From Lachnospiraceae bacterium (GTDB lineage: Bacteria; Bacillota_A; Clostridia; Lachnospirales; Lachnospiraceae), in contig JAEEWS010000044.1 of the NCBI GenBank assembly GCA_016287765.1, forward strand, positions 1 to 21,159: 21,159 nt of DNA, written 5' to 3'. Position 1 is the first letter of the stretch. Every line of letters begins with the position of its first letter. This document shows, piece after piece, positions 13,245 through 21,145 of the stretch. Below the pieces are notes generated by a model that did no database searches, was not told the DNA's origin, and saw nothing but the letters and a program-made list of their open reading frames with translations. Made by a program: the position numbers and the translations under genes.

Positions 13245-13722
13245 TTTCTGTCCTGTATTTTACTCCCTTTTCATCGCACAGTTTTGATATCCTGTGGTGC
13301 AAAGCGGCTGTAGAGTAATCGTCCACAATGATAAGCTCGGTGTTGTTCTCCACATGCCAGTCTATATATTTTTCGACAGTGCTCATATCAGCCTCACGGT
13401 CGCCTATAAGGATCACATCATTCCTCAGGACTATACAATGATCCGGCTGAAGGATCTCTTCGTTTCCCGAAAGCTGTTCCTCTTCCTGCTGTTGTTCCTG
13501 CTGTTCCTCCGCATTTTGCTGCTGTCCGCCGTAAACTCCGGAATTGGCGAGATAATAGATCAGGTAGATCATCATTCCCACGATCACAAGGAACAGGAGT
13601 ATGAATATGCCCTTCGGCAATGTCTTTATCAGCCCCGTCAGGGCAGGCACCATAGCCTTTATGAACAGGATCAGGATCAACGCCAGAACTGCCAGAAGGA
13701 TAATCGCAATATATTTATTCAT
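13216..13722 (-). CDS. two-helix membrane protein with Q-rich linker and ExbD-like C-terminal domain
   Basis: A 168-residue protein: hydrophobic helices at about 4-31 (AIILLAVLALILILFIKAM) and 38-58 (IFILLFLVIVGMMIYLIYYL), a Gln/Glu linker (67-84) and a C-terminal domain (about 95-155). The domain runs CIVLRNDVILIGDRE, a helix TVEKYIDWHVENN, strand ELIIVDDYSTA, helix LHHRISKLCDEKGVKYR. This is the strand-helix-strand-helix layout of ExbD/TolR periplasmic domains, including the D-D after the third strand and the closing K-G-V. It shares IIVDDYxxA with the next gene. The ATG at 13722 is chosen because GGAG lies 7 nt upstream; it overlaps the ExbD stop by 8 nt. No Asp lies in its helices. It is probably an accessory stator or effector of the motor. 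Confidence 0.78.
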   Translation of the reverse strand: MNKYIAIILLAVLALILILFIKAMVPALTGLIKTLPKGIFILLFLVIVGMMIYLIYYLANSGVYGGQQQNAEEQQEQQQEEEQLSGNEEILQPDHCIVLRNDVILIGDREADMSTVEKYIDWHVENNTELIIVDDYSTAALHHRISKLCDEKGVKYRTENEEWTNNRE

Positions 13723-14272
13723 CATCCGACTCCGAATAATTCTTTTCAAACTTGTCCTTAATGTTCAGATCTTCATACAGAGCAAGTATCGCCTGCTCGT
13801 CGCGGTAGAGCATCTTCTCATCTTTTATGGCAAAGATGGTGGGAACGCCTTCACTGTTTCCCAGTACGCCTTCAATATATGCACGGCATTCATCCCAGAT
13901 CCTGTCCTCATTGCTGGGATTGATCTCTCTTTCCCATTGTTCGCGGGCATTGATCTCCACGTGCAGAGTCCTGTATTTTCTGTTGGAGGGTCTGTAGCTT
14001 GCAAAGACCGTAACAACATTTACATAATCATACATCTGCTCATAGGTTTCCAGCTGCTTTTGCACAGTCTCGTAATGATCGTTGTTCTCGGCCATCGCAT
14101 CTTTTGCAGTCTGCTCGATCTTTTCCGCATTCTCCAGCTTTTCATCCGCAAGCTTGGAGTAATTGTCCTGAAAGCTCAGCACAACAATGAGCAGGATAAA
14201 GATGACATCCAGCAACGGGGTCAGATCTATGATGAACTGCCCCAATGTCTTAGGTTTGTTCTTCAGCATCAT
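13715..14272 (-). CDS. ExbD/TolR-family biopolymer-transport protein
   Basis: A 185-residue protein with the ExbD/TolR signature IDLTPLLDVIFILLIVVL (residues 15-32): a single transmembrane helix starting with D-L-T-P-L-L-D, where D22 aligns with the proton-carrying Asp of ExbD (D25) and TolR (D23). A predicted coiled coil follows (about 40-85), longer than in typical ExbD. The C-terminal region (RTLHVEINAREQWEREI, RAYIEGVLGNSEGVPTIFAI) resembles a diverged periplasmic domain. The usual ExbD length is 130-150; the extra is the coiled coil. It starts 3 nt after the ExbB stop with AGAGGA upstream, and its stop overlaps the next start. With the ExbB-like protein it should form a proton-driven 5:2-type complex in the cytoplasmic membrane. 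Confidence 0.85.
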   Translation of the reverse strand: MMLKNKPKTLGQFIIDLTPLLDVIFILLIVVLSFQDNYSKLADEKLENAEKIEQTAKDAMAENNDHYETVQKQLETYEQMYDYVNVVTVFASYRPSNRKYRTLHVEINAREQWEREINPSNEDRIWDECRAYIEGVLGNSEGVPTIFAIKDEKMLYRDEQAILALYEDLNIKDKFEKNYSESDDE

Positions 14273-14275
14273 AGT

Positions 14276-14815
14276 TTATCCTCTGTTACCGTTTTCTGCT
14301 TCCTGGTCAAATTTGTCCTTTACCATCTGATAATTCTGTTCAAACATCTCAAAATAAAGTGCCTTCTTGTTGACCGACTTGCTCACGAACACAGCGTCAA
14401 CCACCTTCAATAAGATGGCTGCAATAAGTCCCCAGAATGTTGTGGACATGGAAAGTGCCAATGCTTCCCTCATCTGCTCCACATCTCCCAGCTGCTGGAT
14501 GAGTCCGGCAACGGTACCCAGGATGCCAAGAAGCGGGAACACGGGAATAAACTGCTCAAATATCGAATAAACAAGCTGGATCTTATTGAAACTCTCAAGA
14601 TAGTCCAGTGTCTCCTCCCATGTGTACACGTCAGCCTCTTTTTTGATGCCGCCCACCGTGTATTCCTTCTTTCTGCCTTTCTTCTTACTGTTCATGATGC
14701 CGTCAAGTTTGCCTATCTCCAATACCACCCATGCAAACCCTATAAGCGTCAGCACTGCCAGAAAAGCAATGATCCAGTTGATACATGATCCGATAATAAC
14801 TGCTAAATTCTCCAT
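14276..14815 (-). CDS. ExbB/TolQ/MotA-family proton-channel protein
   Basis: A 179-residue protein with three membrane helices: about 10-32 (INWIIAFLAVLTLIGFAWVV), 88-108 (FIPVFPLLGILGTVAGLI) and 121-143 (LSMSTTFWGLIAAILLKVVD). The block FPLLGILGTVAGLIQQ and the STTFWGLIAAI segment are the conserved TolQ/ExbB channel motifs; T101 and T125/T126 correspond to the polar channel residues. A basic cytoplasmic loop (MNSKKKGRKKE) lies between helices 1 and 2. It is shorter than E. coli ExbB (about 240). AGAGGTG lies before the ATG, 11 nt from the AIM24 stop. The pair with the ExbD-like protein is clear. In Gram-negatives such pairs power TonB or Tol across the envelope; no tonB, tolA or tolB is present here. 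Confidence 0.88.
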   Translation of the reverse strand: MENLAVIIGSCINWIIAFLAVLTLIGFAWVVLEIGKLDGIMNSKKKGRKKEYTVGGIKKEADVYTWEETLDYLESFNKIQLVYSIFEQFIPVFPLLGILGTVAGLIQQLGDVEQMREALALSMSTTFWGLIAAILLKVVDAVFVSKSVNKKALYFEMFEQNYQMVKDKFDQEAENGNRG

Positions 14816-14826
14816 CTGTACACCTC

Positions 14827-15630
14827 TTATTTTTGTTTGGTTTCGGGGGATTTGATCCTCTTATTGTTCCTTACGGGAGCCATAAGGATCTTCCCGGTTC
14901 CTTCATAAACATTTACAAAGCCTTCTCCCGACACTGCCGATCCTATCAGGGTTCCCATGGATTTATCCACTGTGAACCTTAATTCCGGTGACCAGGCTAT
15001 GGCCATGTTCCCGTCTATCCTGACAGTGTCCTCCTCAAGTTCTATCTCTATCAGTTCCTCCCTGGGCACAGGGCTTTCAAGGGCCACAAGCCCATCCCCC
15101 ATCAGCGTAAGGTTGAACAATCCTTCGCCACCCAGTATCATTGAAGAAACTGTCTTTCTCCCCGTAATGCTGATATCCGTTCCGTCTTCGCAGGCAAGGA
15201 ACATACCGTCCTCGATCACCATACCGTCAGGCCAGTCTTTCATATCCTCCAGAAGGATGTGTTTGTACGTGGGTTCAAGAACAAGCACTCCATCGCCCAC
15301 GTAATGCGGTTTGATCACACTCTCGGACGAGACCACGCTGCTCACAAGTTTCTTGAACAGATCCCCTGCTCCTTTCACACCTGTCACAGCCTCGATGTCG
15401 CCGATCATCATCTGCATCTCACCCGCCTGGGCAAAAACACCGTTCTTATCCTTGATCTCCGCTATCAGCTGCCTCTTTCTGACATTCATTTCCGAAGAGA
15501 ACCAGGCCAGCTGGGCATCCTCCGGCGCCACGGAAAGATCCTTCGCATACTCCAGCACCGCAAAGGGTCCCTTACGCTGTTTTATGCTTCTTTCTTCCGA
15601 AGTATCATAGATATTTGTCCTGAAAGACAT
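14827..15630 (-). CDS. AIM24-family protein
   Basis: A 267-residue AIM24-family (DUF124/TIGR00266) protein. The core, about residues 75-255, has the repeated beta-strand pattern with GGEGLFNLTLMGDGLVALE, SPVPREELIEIELEE and VSGEGFVNVYEGTGKILMAPV; the last, (S)GEGxVNxYxGTGxV, is the family hallmark. The N-terminal 70 residues (ERSIKQRKGPFAVLEYAKDL, MNVRKRQLIAEIKDKNGV) are an extra segment. AIM24 is a mitochondrial inner-membrane assembly protein in yeast; the bacterial role is unknown. No signal peptide or membrane helix is seen, so it is likely cytosolic. It is first gene of the operon, AGGAGG 6 nt before the ATG, own promoter, and leads directly into exbB, suggesting a scaffold or regulator of the membrane complex (inference). 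Confidence 0.88.
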   Translation of the reverse strand: MSFRTNIYDTSEERSIKQRKGPFAVLEYAKDLSVAPEDAQLAWFSSEMNVRKRQLIAEIKDKNGVFAQAGEMQMMIGDIEAVTGVKGAGDLFKKLVSSVVSSESVIKPHYVGDGVLVLEPTYKHILLEDMKDWPDGMVIEDGMFLACEDGTDISITGRKTVSSMILGGEGLFNLTLMGDGLVALESPVPREELIEIELEEDTVRIDGNMAIAWSPELRFTVDKSMGTLIGSAVSGEGFVNVYEGTGKILMAPVRNNKRIKSPETKQK

Positions 15631-15659
15631 AGGAGTACCTCCTGTCGTATACTGGTCTT

Positions 15660-15701
15660 ATTTTACTCTAAAGCAAAGCTGTCTGCAACATTTTTGCTTT
15701 A
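15660..15701 (-). promoter_or_regulatory. promoter of the AIM24-ExbBD operon with flanking inverted repeat
   Basis: Minus strand: TTGCAG (15683-15688), 17-bp spacer, TAAAAT (15660-15665). A perfect 9-bp inverted repeat, TAAAGCAAA (15669-15677) and TTTGCTTTA (15693-15701), brackets the -35 and touches the kinase stop codon. It has no T-tract, so an operator is more likely than a terminator. Confidence 0.55.
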
Positions 15702-16664
15702 ATAAAACATCACCGTAAACTTCGTTCCCTTTCCCACTTCGCTCTCCGCTTCGATCCTTCCGCCGTGGGAACCAATGATCTGTTTTGCCATGGCAAGTCC
15801 TATGCCAACGCTGTTGGGGGATGAATTCCCCGCCTTGTAGAAACGCTCAAAAATGTGGGGAAGGTGCTCCTTATCAATCCCTTTACCGTTATCCTCAATG
15901 ATGAGGGTGGTACAGAGGTTGTTTGCGAAAGCGGTAACATTTACATGTCCACCCGCTGCCGTATGCTCGATACAGTTTTTTATGATATTGGACAATGCCT
16001 CCCGAATCCAGTGGCTGTCCGCTTTTATCACGATCTCCTCCGAAACCCTGACATTTAGTTCCACTTCTGCCATTTCCGCCATCACCCCCAGCCCCTCGGA
16101 GATCTCTTCCAGGATCTCCTTAAGTCCCACGGGAGACATCTTCATTTCCAGCACTCCCGCTTCCAGCTGGGAAAGGGTGAGGAGGTTGCGGATGAGCCAG
16201 GTCATCTTGTTGATCTGGGAATCGATCTTCGCTGCATATTCCATCCGTTCTTCCCTTGTCACATTCTCCCCCATCAAGAGTTCCGTCATAAGAGATATGG
16301 CCGTGAGAGGCGTCTTGAACTGGTGAGAAATGTCCGACATCATGTCGCTCATGTACTTCTTTTGTTTATGTTCAAGAGAATACTGCTCCCGAAGGATGGT
16401 CACCACCTTGTAGATCTCGCTTTGAAGGATGCCTATGCTCCCTTCCGTGAGTTCCTTCATCTCGGGCAAAGCAGCACAGTCCTGCACCTTGGTGATGTAG
16501 TCCGTGAGTTCTCGTACATCTTTTTCCGTCTTTCTTTTTTCAAACAGGTCCGCGCACCAGAACCCCGCAAGGCACAGTCCCAGCGTTACCGCCATCACCG
16601 CCGGATCTCGGGCGATCAGGCATATGATAAGCCCGCAGCCTGTAATTATGAGTTTTATCTTCAT
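15699..16664 (-). CDS. sensor histidine kinase, intramembrane-sensing type
   Basis: A 321-residue HisKA/HATPase_c kinase. Two hydrophobic segments (2-17 and 22-40) are separated by only a few residues, the layout of BceS-like intramembrane-sensing kinases with no extracellular sensor. The H-box is DISHQFKTPLTAIS with phospho-acceptor H114. N-box LSNIIKNCIEH (N226/N230), G1 box EDNGKGID (257-264), F-box IFERFYKA and G2 box SVGIGLAMAK (285-294) are all intact, so it should be active. GAGGAAG lies before the ATG; it starts 22 nt after the response-regulator stop. As last gene of the ABC-permease-RR-HK operon it likely reads the transporter's state rather than the drug itself, as known for BceAB-type systems. 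Confidence 0.93.
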   Translation of the reverse strand: MKIKLIITGCGLIICLIARDPAVMAVTLGLCLAGFWCADLFEKRKTEKDVRELTDYITKVQDCAALPEMKELTEGSIGILQSEIYKVVTILREQYSLEHKQKKYMSDMMSDISHQFKTPLTAISLMTELLMGENVTREERMEYAAKIDSQINKMTWLIRNLLTLSQLEAGVLEMKMSPVGLKEILEEISEGLGVMAEMAEVELNVRVSEEIVIKADSHWIREALSNIIKNCIEHTAAGGHVNVTAFANNLCTTLIIEDNGKGIDKEHLPHIFERFYKAGNSSPNSVGIGLAMAKQIIGSHGGRIEAESEVGKGTKFTVMFY

Positions 16665-16686
16665 CGTTTCTTCCTCAGACCGCTTT

Positions 16687-17394
16687 TCAGTCCATCCTAT
16701 ATCCTATGCCCCTGACCGTTGCGATGACAGGTTCGTCACCTTCTGCCTCCAGCTTTTTCCTGAGCCTTCTCACATACACCGTAAGGGTGTTGTCATTCAC
16801 AAAATCTCCTGCGCTGTCCCACATATCGTTCAGGATGTTCTGCCTTGTAAGAAGGTGGCCTCTGTTCTTCACAAAGATCAGCAGCAATTTGTATTCCACA
16901 GCCGAAAGAAAGATCTCTTCCCCGTCTCTTTTCACCTTTCCGCTCCTAATGTCAAGTTCACAGCGTCCGAAAACTTCCGTGTCCCGTTCCTGCTGAGTGT
17001 TACTCTCCGTTGCCGTTCCCGCGTTGTCGTTACTGCCGCTCCTTCTCACCACCGCCTTTATCCTGGCTATGAGTTCCCTGATGCGAAAGGGTTTTGATAT
17101 GTAATCATCCGCCCCCTGTTCCAGAGCAAGAACGGTGTGGATCTCGTCATCACAGGCCGTAAGGAAGATTATGGGTACCCCGGACTTTTCCCTTATAGCC
17201 CTGCAAACGGTGTACCCGTCCCCATCCGGCAGATTAACGTCAAGAAGGCACACCGCAAAGTGCACCTCCTCTTTGATGGCCTCCAGGACTTCTTTCACCG
17301 TCCCGAAGGCCTCTACTTCATATTGTTCCTGGGAAAGGGCGATCTTAAGCCCCTCCACGATTATCGGATCGTCTTCGACTATTAATACTCTCAT
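16687..17394 (-). CDS. OmpR/PhoB-family response regulator
   Basis: A 235-residue two-domain regulator. The receiver domain (1-115) has acidic D8/D9, phospho-acceptor D52 in CLLDVNLPDGDG, T79 and K101 in YISKPF. A 20-residue polar linker (SGSNDNAGTATESN) precedes the winged-helix effector domain (about 140-235: CELDIRSGKVKRDGEEIFLS, EYKLLLIFVKN, NTLTVYVRRLRKKLE, VRGIGYRMD). All catalytic positions are kept. AGAGGAGAT precedes the ATG, 11 nt after the permease stop. The expected DNA target of such proteins is tandem direct repeats with 11-bp period, exactly what lies before the operon at 21113-21145. Confidence 0.95.
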   Translation of the reverse strand: MRVLIVEDDPIIVEGLKIALSQEQYEVEAFGTVKEVLEAIKEEVHFAVCLLDVNLPDGDGYTVCRAIREKSGVPIIFLTACDDEIHTVLALEQGADDYISKPFRIRELIARIKAVVRRSGSNDNAGTATESNTQQERDTEVFGRCELDIRSGKVKRDGEEIFLSAVEYKLLLIFVKNRGHLLTRQNILNDMWDSAGDFVNDNTLTVYVRRLRKKLEAEGDEPVIATVRGIGYRMD

Positions 17395-17405
17395 ATCTCC
17401 TCTGC

Positions 17406-20348
17406 TCAGGCAGTCTCAGATCTTACCTCCTCTATCACCATTTTCCCCCGATCTCTGCCATAGCAAAGAACCGTGAACCCCAGGAGCCCGACTATGCTTA
17501 AGACAACGGTGATGATGACCACAGAAGCGGGAATAGTGAAACTGATCCTGCCGAATCTGCCATTCAGTATCTTATGTAAGCATACCACAAATGCCGTTGT
17601 AATAAAACACGAATACAGAAATGATTTTACGAGCAGCCATATGTTTTCTGTGAGGAGCATCCTTGACCGCTGCGCAGCGGTCATGCCCATGGAGTCCAGA
17701 ACCGCCAGTTCACGCTGTCTTGCAAGCCTTCTGCCCATTACGGAATTGTAAAGGTTAAGAAGACATATGACTCCCATGAGAAGAGTGAAGCACACAGACA
17801 CTATGTGCATCATGGGAACCAGCGCCCGTTTAAGATCTCCCACCCCTGTAAGCAGTGAAGCGGGATACAGGCAGCTGTCTCCGTATTCATTTTTGATCTG
17901 AGAAAGACTTCTCACGATCTCCGTAGCGCCGGGCTCCGTACTGAAGAACAGCATACGTGAGCCTATGCCCATGTCAACGGCGCCATCGCACTGAGCCTTG
18001 ATGTACTTCAGGGTGTCTTCTCTCATGATGATCCAGACATATTCGCCCCTTAAGGTAAAAATGTCCTCAATATCATCTTTCTTCACATAGCCCGCAAAAG
18101 TCACGGGCACTTTGAATTCTATGTAGGTTTCCGTTTCTTTATCTGTGCCTGTACTGCAGAGTTCCAGCTTATCCCCCTTCTTCACCTTAAGGGGTTCCTT
18201 CACAACGTATGACGCAAAATCAGGTACGATACCGCTGCCAAAGGAGCGACTGTACTGATCCGTATTAATGTAGACCGAGTCATATGCCAGCACCGCATGT
18301 TCATCTGTGATCTTTACTCCTGCTTTATCCGCAACTCTTTTGAATTCTTCCTCCGTCAGAGTGATGATGGCAGCAGAAGGATAGGCCAAGACTTCCTCCG
18401 GCTCCAGTATCATGTTCTTCACCCATTCCGGATAGCCGTCGGGATAAAACTTTCCAATGACCGTCTCAAGGGTTTTACGATATTCTTCGGAATGTTCCTC
18501 CATGGGGATCTTGTATTCGTACAGGTCATATTCCAACTGTATGGACTTCAGGACTTCATCGGAGTTTTCCACCTCCTCCTTTACTTTATCATATGTTTCC
18601 TCATCATATGACTCGAAAACGTAATCCATTTCCTTAAATCTCGATCCCAGAGACAGGGACTCACTTTCAACTTTGGAAGTGAGGATGTCCGAGAAACTGC
18701 TTACCGCAAAGGCAGTGATCAGGGTAAGGGTGATGAAGGCTGATATGCTTCTGATGATACCTCTTGTGGCATGTCCGTTTCTTCTTACGGAGGCAACAGC
18801 CAAAAGAGTTTCGGCTTTACCACCTGCCATCAGCCTGAAATTTGTCCTGCATCCCTTTGCTCCGTTCTTCGCTGTGTCGTCATTTCCTCTGATGCTTTCA
18901 ACAGGTCCCACCTTACTGATCTTTAATGCGGGAAGCCATGCGGAAAGCCAGACAGAAGCTGCGGAAGCAACGATCACATAAAGGATGTTCAAAGGATTAA
19001 CGATGATCCTGTATCCGATCTCATAGCTCTTTTCCGCAATAACGTTGGCAACAAGCATGTTCAGGATCTCGGAAAAATGAGGATAGAGCAGCATCATTGC
19101 GATCTTTACACCCAATATTCCAATGCCTATGCCGAGAGGCAGTGCAAAGATCAAAAGGGTGAAAACTTCATAATAAACGCTCCATCTCTTCTGCTTACGG
19201 GTAGCTCCCACTGAGGACAGCATGCCCAGATATCTGCTGCGTTCCTTGTAGGATATGCTGAAAACGTTGTATATAAGGATCAATGAAGCAGCTGTGATGA
19301 GAACGATGAGAAAAGCCTGGATGAAGATCATCAGGAAATTGATGCTTCCGTCCCTGCCCTTGGCAGCAAAAGCCAAAAGCATCTCATTGCTCTTCACGCG
19401 GTCGTTGTCCAAAGGTATCCTGCGGCCGTCGGATGTGAGAAAGATCCTTCCCTGCTTAAGAGCTTCTTCCCTCTCTTCCTCTGTCCTAAAGTCGTCGATG
19501 ATCTGTAAAACGGCCTCGTAGGGATCTTCCCGTGTGTTTAAGTTTTCCATTACAACCAGGTTAACGATGTCATTTTCGCCCACCGTATTTTCTCCGCGGG
19601 TAAGGGCCATGTAGCCTCCCTGACCCTTGGTCTCATAGAAAGGTGATTCCATGATGCCCACAACCGTCATGGTCTTCTTAAGACCTGTGGGCTTGTGCAG
19701 GATCTCAAACTCATCGTTGTTTTCATAGTAAGGGAAATGGTCCGGAAGAAGCGCCGTCTCTCCGTGATCGATCTTGAATCCGTCGGAGAAAAGGATGAAG
19801 CCGGGTGCTTTTCCTTCCGCAATATTCTCACGATCCTTTTCGCTTTCAAAGGCATGCATATACCTGTCAAAGGTCTCCACCGTAACAGTGTCGCCCACTT
19901 TGATATCTGCCCCGTCCTTGATGGCTCTCCTGCTTATGATGATTTCATTGTCATTCTCGGGGTAACGTCCCTCGATGACGGATATGTTCATGAGATCAAA
20001 AAGATTCTCGGAATAGGCCTTGATCTCAAGGAAAGGCGTTGCAGGGTTCGCTGACCGGTCAAACTCCGTGTAGCCCAGGCCCCTTGAGACCTCTATGCTC
20101 TTTACGGATCTCAGAGCCGCTATACGATCTGTCACTCCCTTGTTCACATCGTACACCTGCATATGCCATTTGCCTTTTTCGGCAGCCACTGCACTTTTCA
20201 TGAACTCCATCACCGTGTCCTTACCGATGAACACCGCAGTCATAAGCACCACCATTACGAATATGCCAAGAAATGTGACAAGAGTGCGCTTCCTGTTCAT
20301 TTTCATATGTGCTTTTGTAACTTTAAAAACTATATTATTGTTTCCCAT
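17406..20348 (-). CDS. MacB/FtsX-type ABC transporter permease, large
   Basis: A 980-residue permease with duplicated FtsX domains. Residues 22-42 form the first helix (TLVTFLGIFVMVVLMTAVF), followed by a large extracytoplasmic region to about 330. A three-helix FtsX block spans about 335-470, with the coupling motif SYKERSRYLGMLSSVGATRKQ. A fifth helix near 535-552 is followed by a second external region (560-830), and a final three-helix block spans about 840-965 with GRRLARQRELAVLDSMGMT, the second coupling helix. The two RxLGxLxSxGAT-like motifs confirm the duplication. It lacks the 8+2 helix plan of BceB and is closer to SalY/YxdM-like large permeases. The start at 20348 (MGNNN) is chosen because GGGAG lies 7 nt upstream; an ATG at 20354 is too near. 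It starts 22 nt after the ATPase stop. Confidence 0.92.
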   Translation of the reverse strand: MGNNNIVFKVTKAHMKMNRKRTLVTFLGIFVMVVLMTAVFIGKDTVMEFMKSAVAAEKGKWHMQVYDVNKGVTDRIAALRSVKSIEVSRGLGYTEFDRSANPATPFLEIKAYSENLFDLMNISVIEGRYPENDNEIIISRRAIKDGADIKVGDTVTVETFDRYMHAFESEKDRENIAEGKAPGFILFSDGFKIDHGETALLPDHFPYYENNDEFEILHKPTGLKKTMTVVGIMESPFYETKGQGGYMALTRGENTVGENDIVNLVVMENLNTREDPYEAVLQIIDDFRTEEEREEALKQGRIFLTSDGRRIPLDNDRVKSNEMLLAFAAKGRDGSINFLMIFIQAFLIVLITAASLILIYNVFSISYKERSRYLGMLSSVGATRKQKRWSVYYEVFTLLIFALPLGIGIGILGVKIAMMLLYPHFSEILNMLVANVIAEKSYEIGYRIIVNPLNILYVIVASAASVWLSAWLPALKISKVGPVESIRGNDDTAKNGAKGCRTNFRLMAGGKAETLLAVASVRRNGHATRGIIRSISAFITLTLITAFAVSSFSDILTSKVESESLSLGSRFKEMDYVFESYDEETYDKVKEEVENSDEVLKSIQLEYDLYEYKIPMEEHSEEYRKTLETVIGKFYPDGYPEWVKNMILEPEEVLAYPSAAIITLTEEEFKRVADKAGVKITDEHAVLAYDSVYINTDQYSRSFGSGIVPDFASYVVKEPLKVKKGDKLELCSTGTDKETETYIEFKVPVTFAGYVKKDDIEDIFTLRGEYVWIIMREDTLKYIKAQCDGAVDMGIGSRMLFFSTEPGATEIVRSLSQIKNEYGDSCLYPASLLTGVGDLKRALVPMMHIVSVCFTLLMGVICLLNLYNSVMGRRLARQRELAVLDSMGMTAAQRSRMLLTENIWLLVKSFLYSCFITTAFVVCLHKILNGRFGRISFTIPASVVIITVVLSIVGLLGFTVLCYGRDRGKMVIEEVRSETA

Positions 20349-20370
20349 TTTCATTCTCCCGCTCTTAAGG

Positions 20371-21060
20371 TCACACAAGATTTCTGACCTTTTCGTTTCT
20401 CACGATCCTGCCGTCTTCTATGCTGATAACTCTGTCCGCCTGCATGGCGATCCTTTCGTCATGGGTGATGAGGATCAGAGTCTGGTTCATGGTCCTGTTG
20501 GATTCTTTCAAAAGTTCCAGGATCTCTTCACCGGTCTTTCGATCCAGATTTCCCGTGGGTTCATCCGCAAGAAGGATGGCGGGATGGCTGTAAAGTGCTC
20601 TTCCTATGGACACTCTCTGCTGCTGACCGCCGGAAAGCTGATTGGGAAGGTTCATACGTCTGTCGCTGAGTCCCAGATGCTCTACCACGCTGTCCAGCCT
20701 CTCCCTGTCCAGAGGTCTTCCGTCCAGCAAGTGGGGAAGAGCGATGTTCTCGTCAATGTTCAACACCGGCATCAGATTGTAAAACTGGTAAACCAGACCG
20801 ATCTGCCTTCTTCTGAAGATGGCCAGCTTGTCCTCGCTAAGGCTGTGTATGTCCGTTCCGTCTATGAACACCTTGCCGGATGTGGGTCTGTCAACCCCGC
20901 CCAAAATGTGCAGAAGTGTGGATTTTCCGCTGCCGGAAGGTCCTATGATGGACACGAACTCACCCTTTTCCACCGAAAAACTGACATTGTCCAATGCCCT
21001 CACTTCCGTCTCCTTCGCCCCGTATATTTTTGATATGTTCTCACATCTTAAAATTTCCAT
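20371..21060 (-). CDS. ABC transporter ATPase, MacB/LolD type
   Basis: A 229-residue ATPase that drives the adjacent permease. Walker A GPSGSGKST (40-48), Q-loop VYQFYNLMP (Q92), signature LSGGQQQRV (142-150), Walker B ILLADEPTG (162-170) with catalytic E167, D-loop GNLD and switch H200 (LITHD) are all intact. Its length and NLMPVLNIDENI segment place it with LolD/MacB/BceA ATPases, which move substrates off or out of the membrane by mechanotransmission. AGGAGAGAGTC precedes the ATG. It is first gene of the operon, directly behind the repeat-containing promoter. Confidence 0.96.
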   Translation of the reverse strand: MEILRCENISKIYGAKETEVRALDNVSFSVEKGEFVSIIGPSGSGKSTLLHILGGVDRPTSGKVFIDGTDIHSLSEDKLAIFRRRQIGLVYQFYNLMPVLNIDENIALPHLLDGRPLDRERLDSVVEHLGLSDRRMNLPNQLSGGQQQRVSIGRALYSHPAILLADEPTGNLDRKTGEEILELLKESNRTMNQTLILITHDERIAMQADRVISIEDGRIVRNEKVRNLV

Positions 21061-21094
21061 GACTCTCTCCTTTTCTGTCGTTTCGCTTTCGACA

Positions 21095-21145
21095 TTGTTA
21101 ACTTTACCACTTCTTCATGACAAGGGAATGACAGGCAAGTGACAG
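21095..21145 (-). promoter_or_regulatory. response-regulator box and promoter of the ABC-TCS operon
   Basis: Minus strand: three contiguous 11-bp repeats, CTGTCACTTGC (21135-21145), CTGTCATTCCC (21124-21134) and TTGTCATGAAG (21113-21123). The third supplies the -35 (TTGTCA, 21118-21123); a weak -10 TAACAA (21095-21100) follows at 17 bp. Repeats replacing the -35 with a weak -10 fit activation by an OmpR/PhoB-type regulator. Confidence 0.65.

Noticed and set aside
13294..14413. Long plus-strand ORFs opposite the ExbD-like genes
   Set aside because: They are antisense to genes with clear family motifs and good ribosome sites, have none themselves, and their residue make-up (His/Gln-rich) is typical of shadow frames.
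11746..15630. Zorya anti-phage defence system
   Set aside because: ZorA carries a long cytoplasmic tail and ZorB a peptidoglycan-binding OmpA-like domain, with ZorC/D or ZorE alongside; none of these is present, and AIM24 plus a secreted partner do not fit.
17406..20348. BceB-type bacitracin permease
   Set aside because: BceB proteins have ten helices with one external domain between helices 7 and 8 and about 650 residues; this one is about 980 residues with two large external regions in a duplicated FtsX plan.
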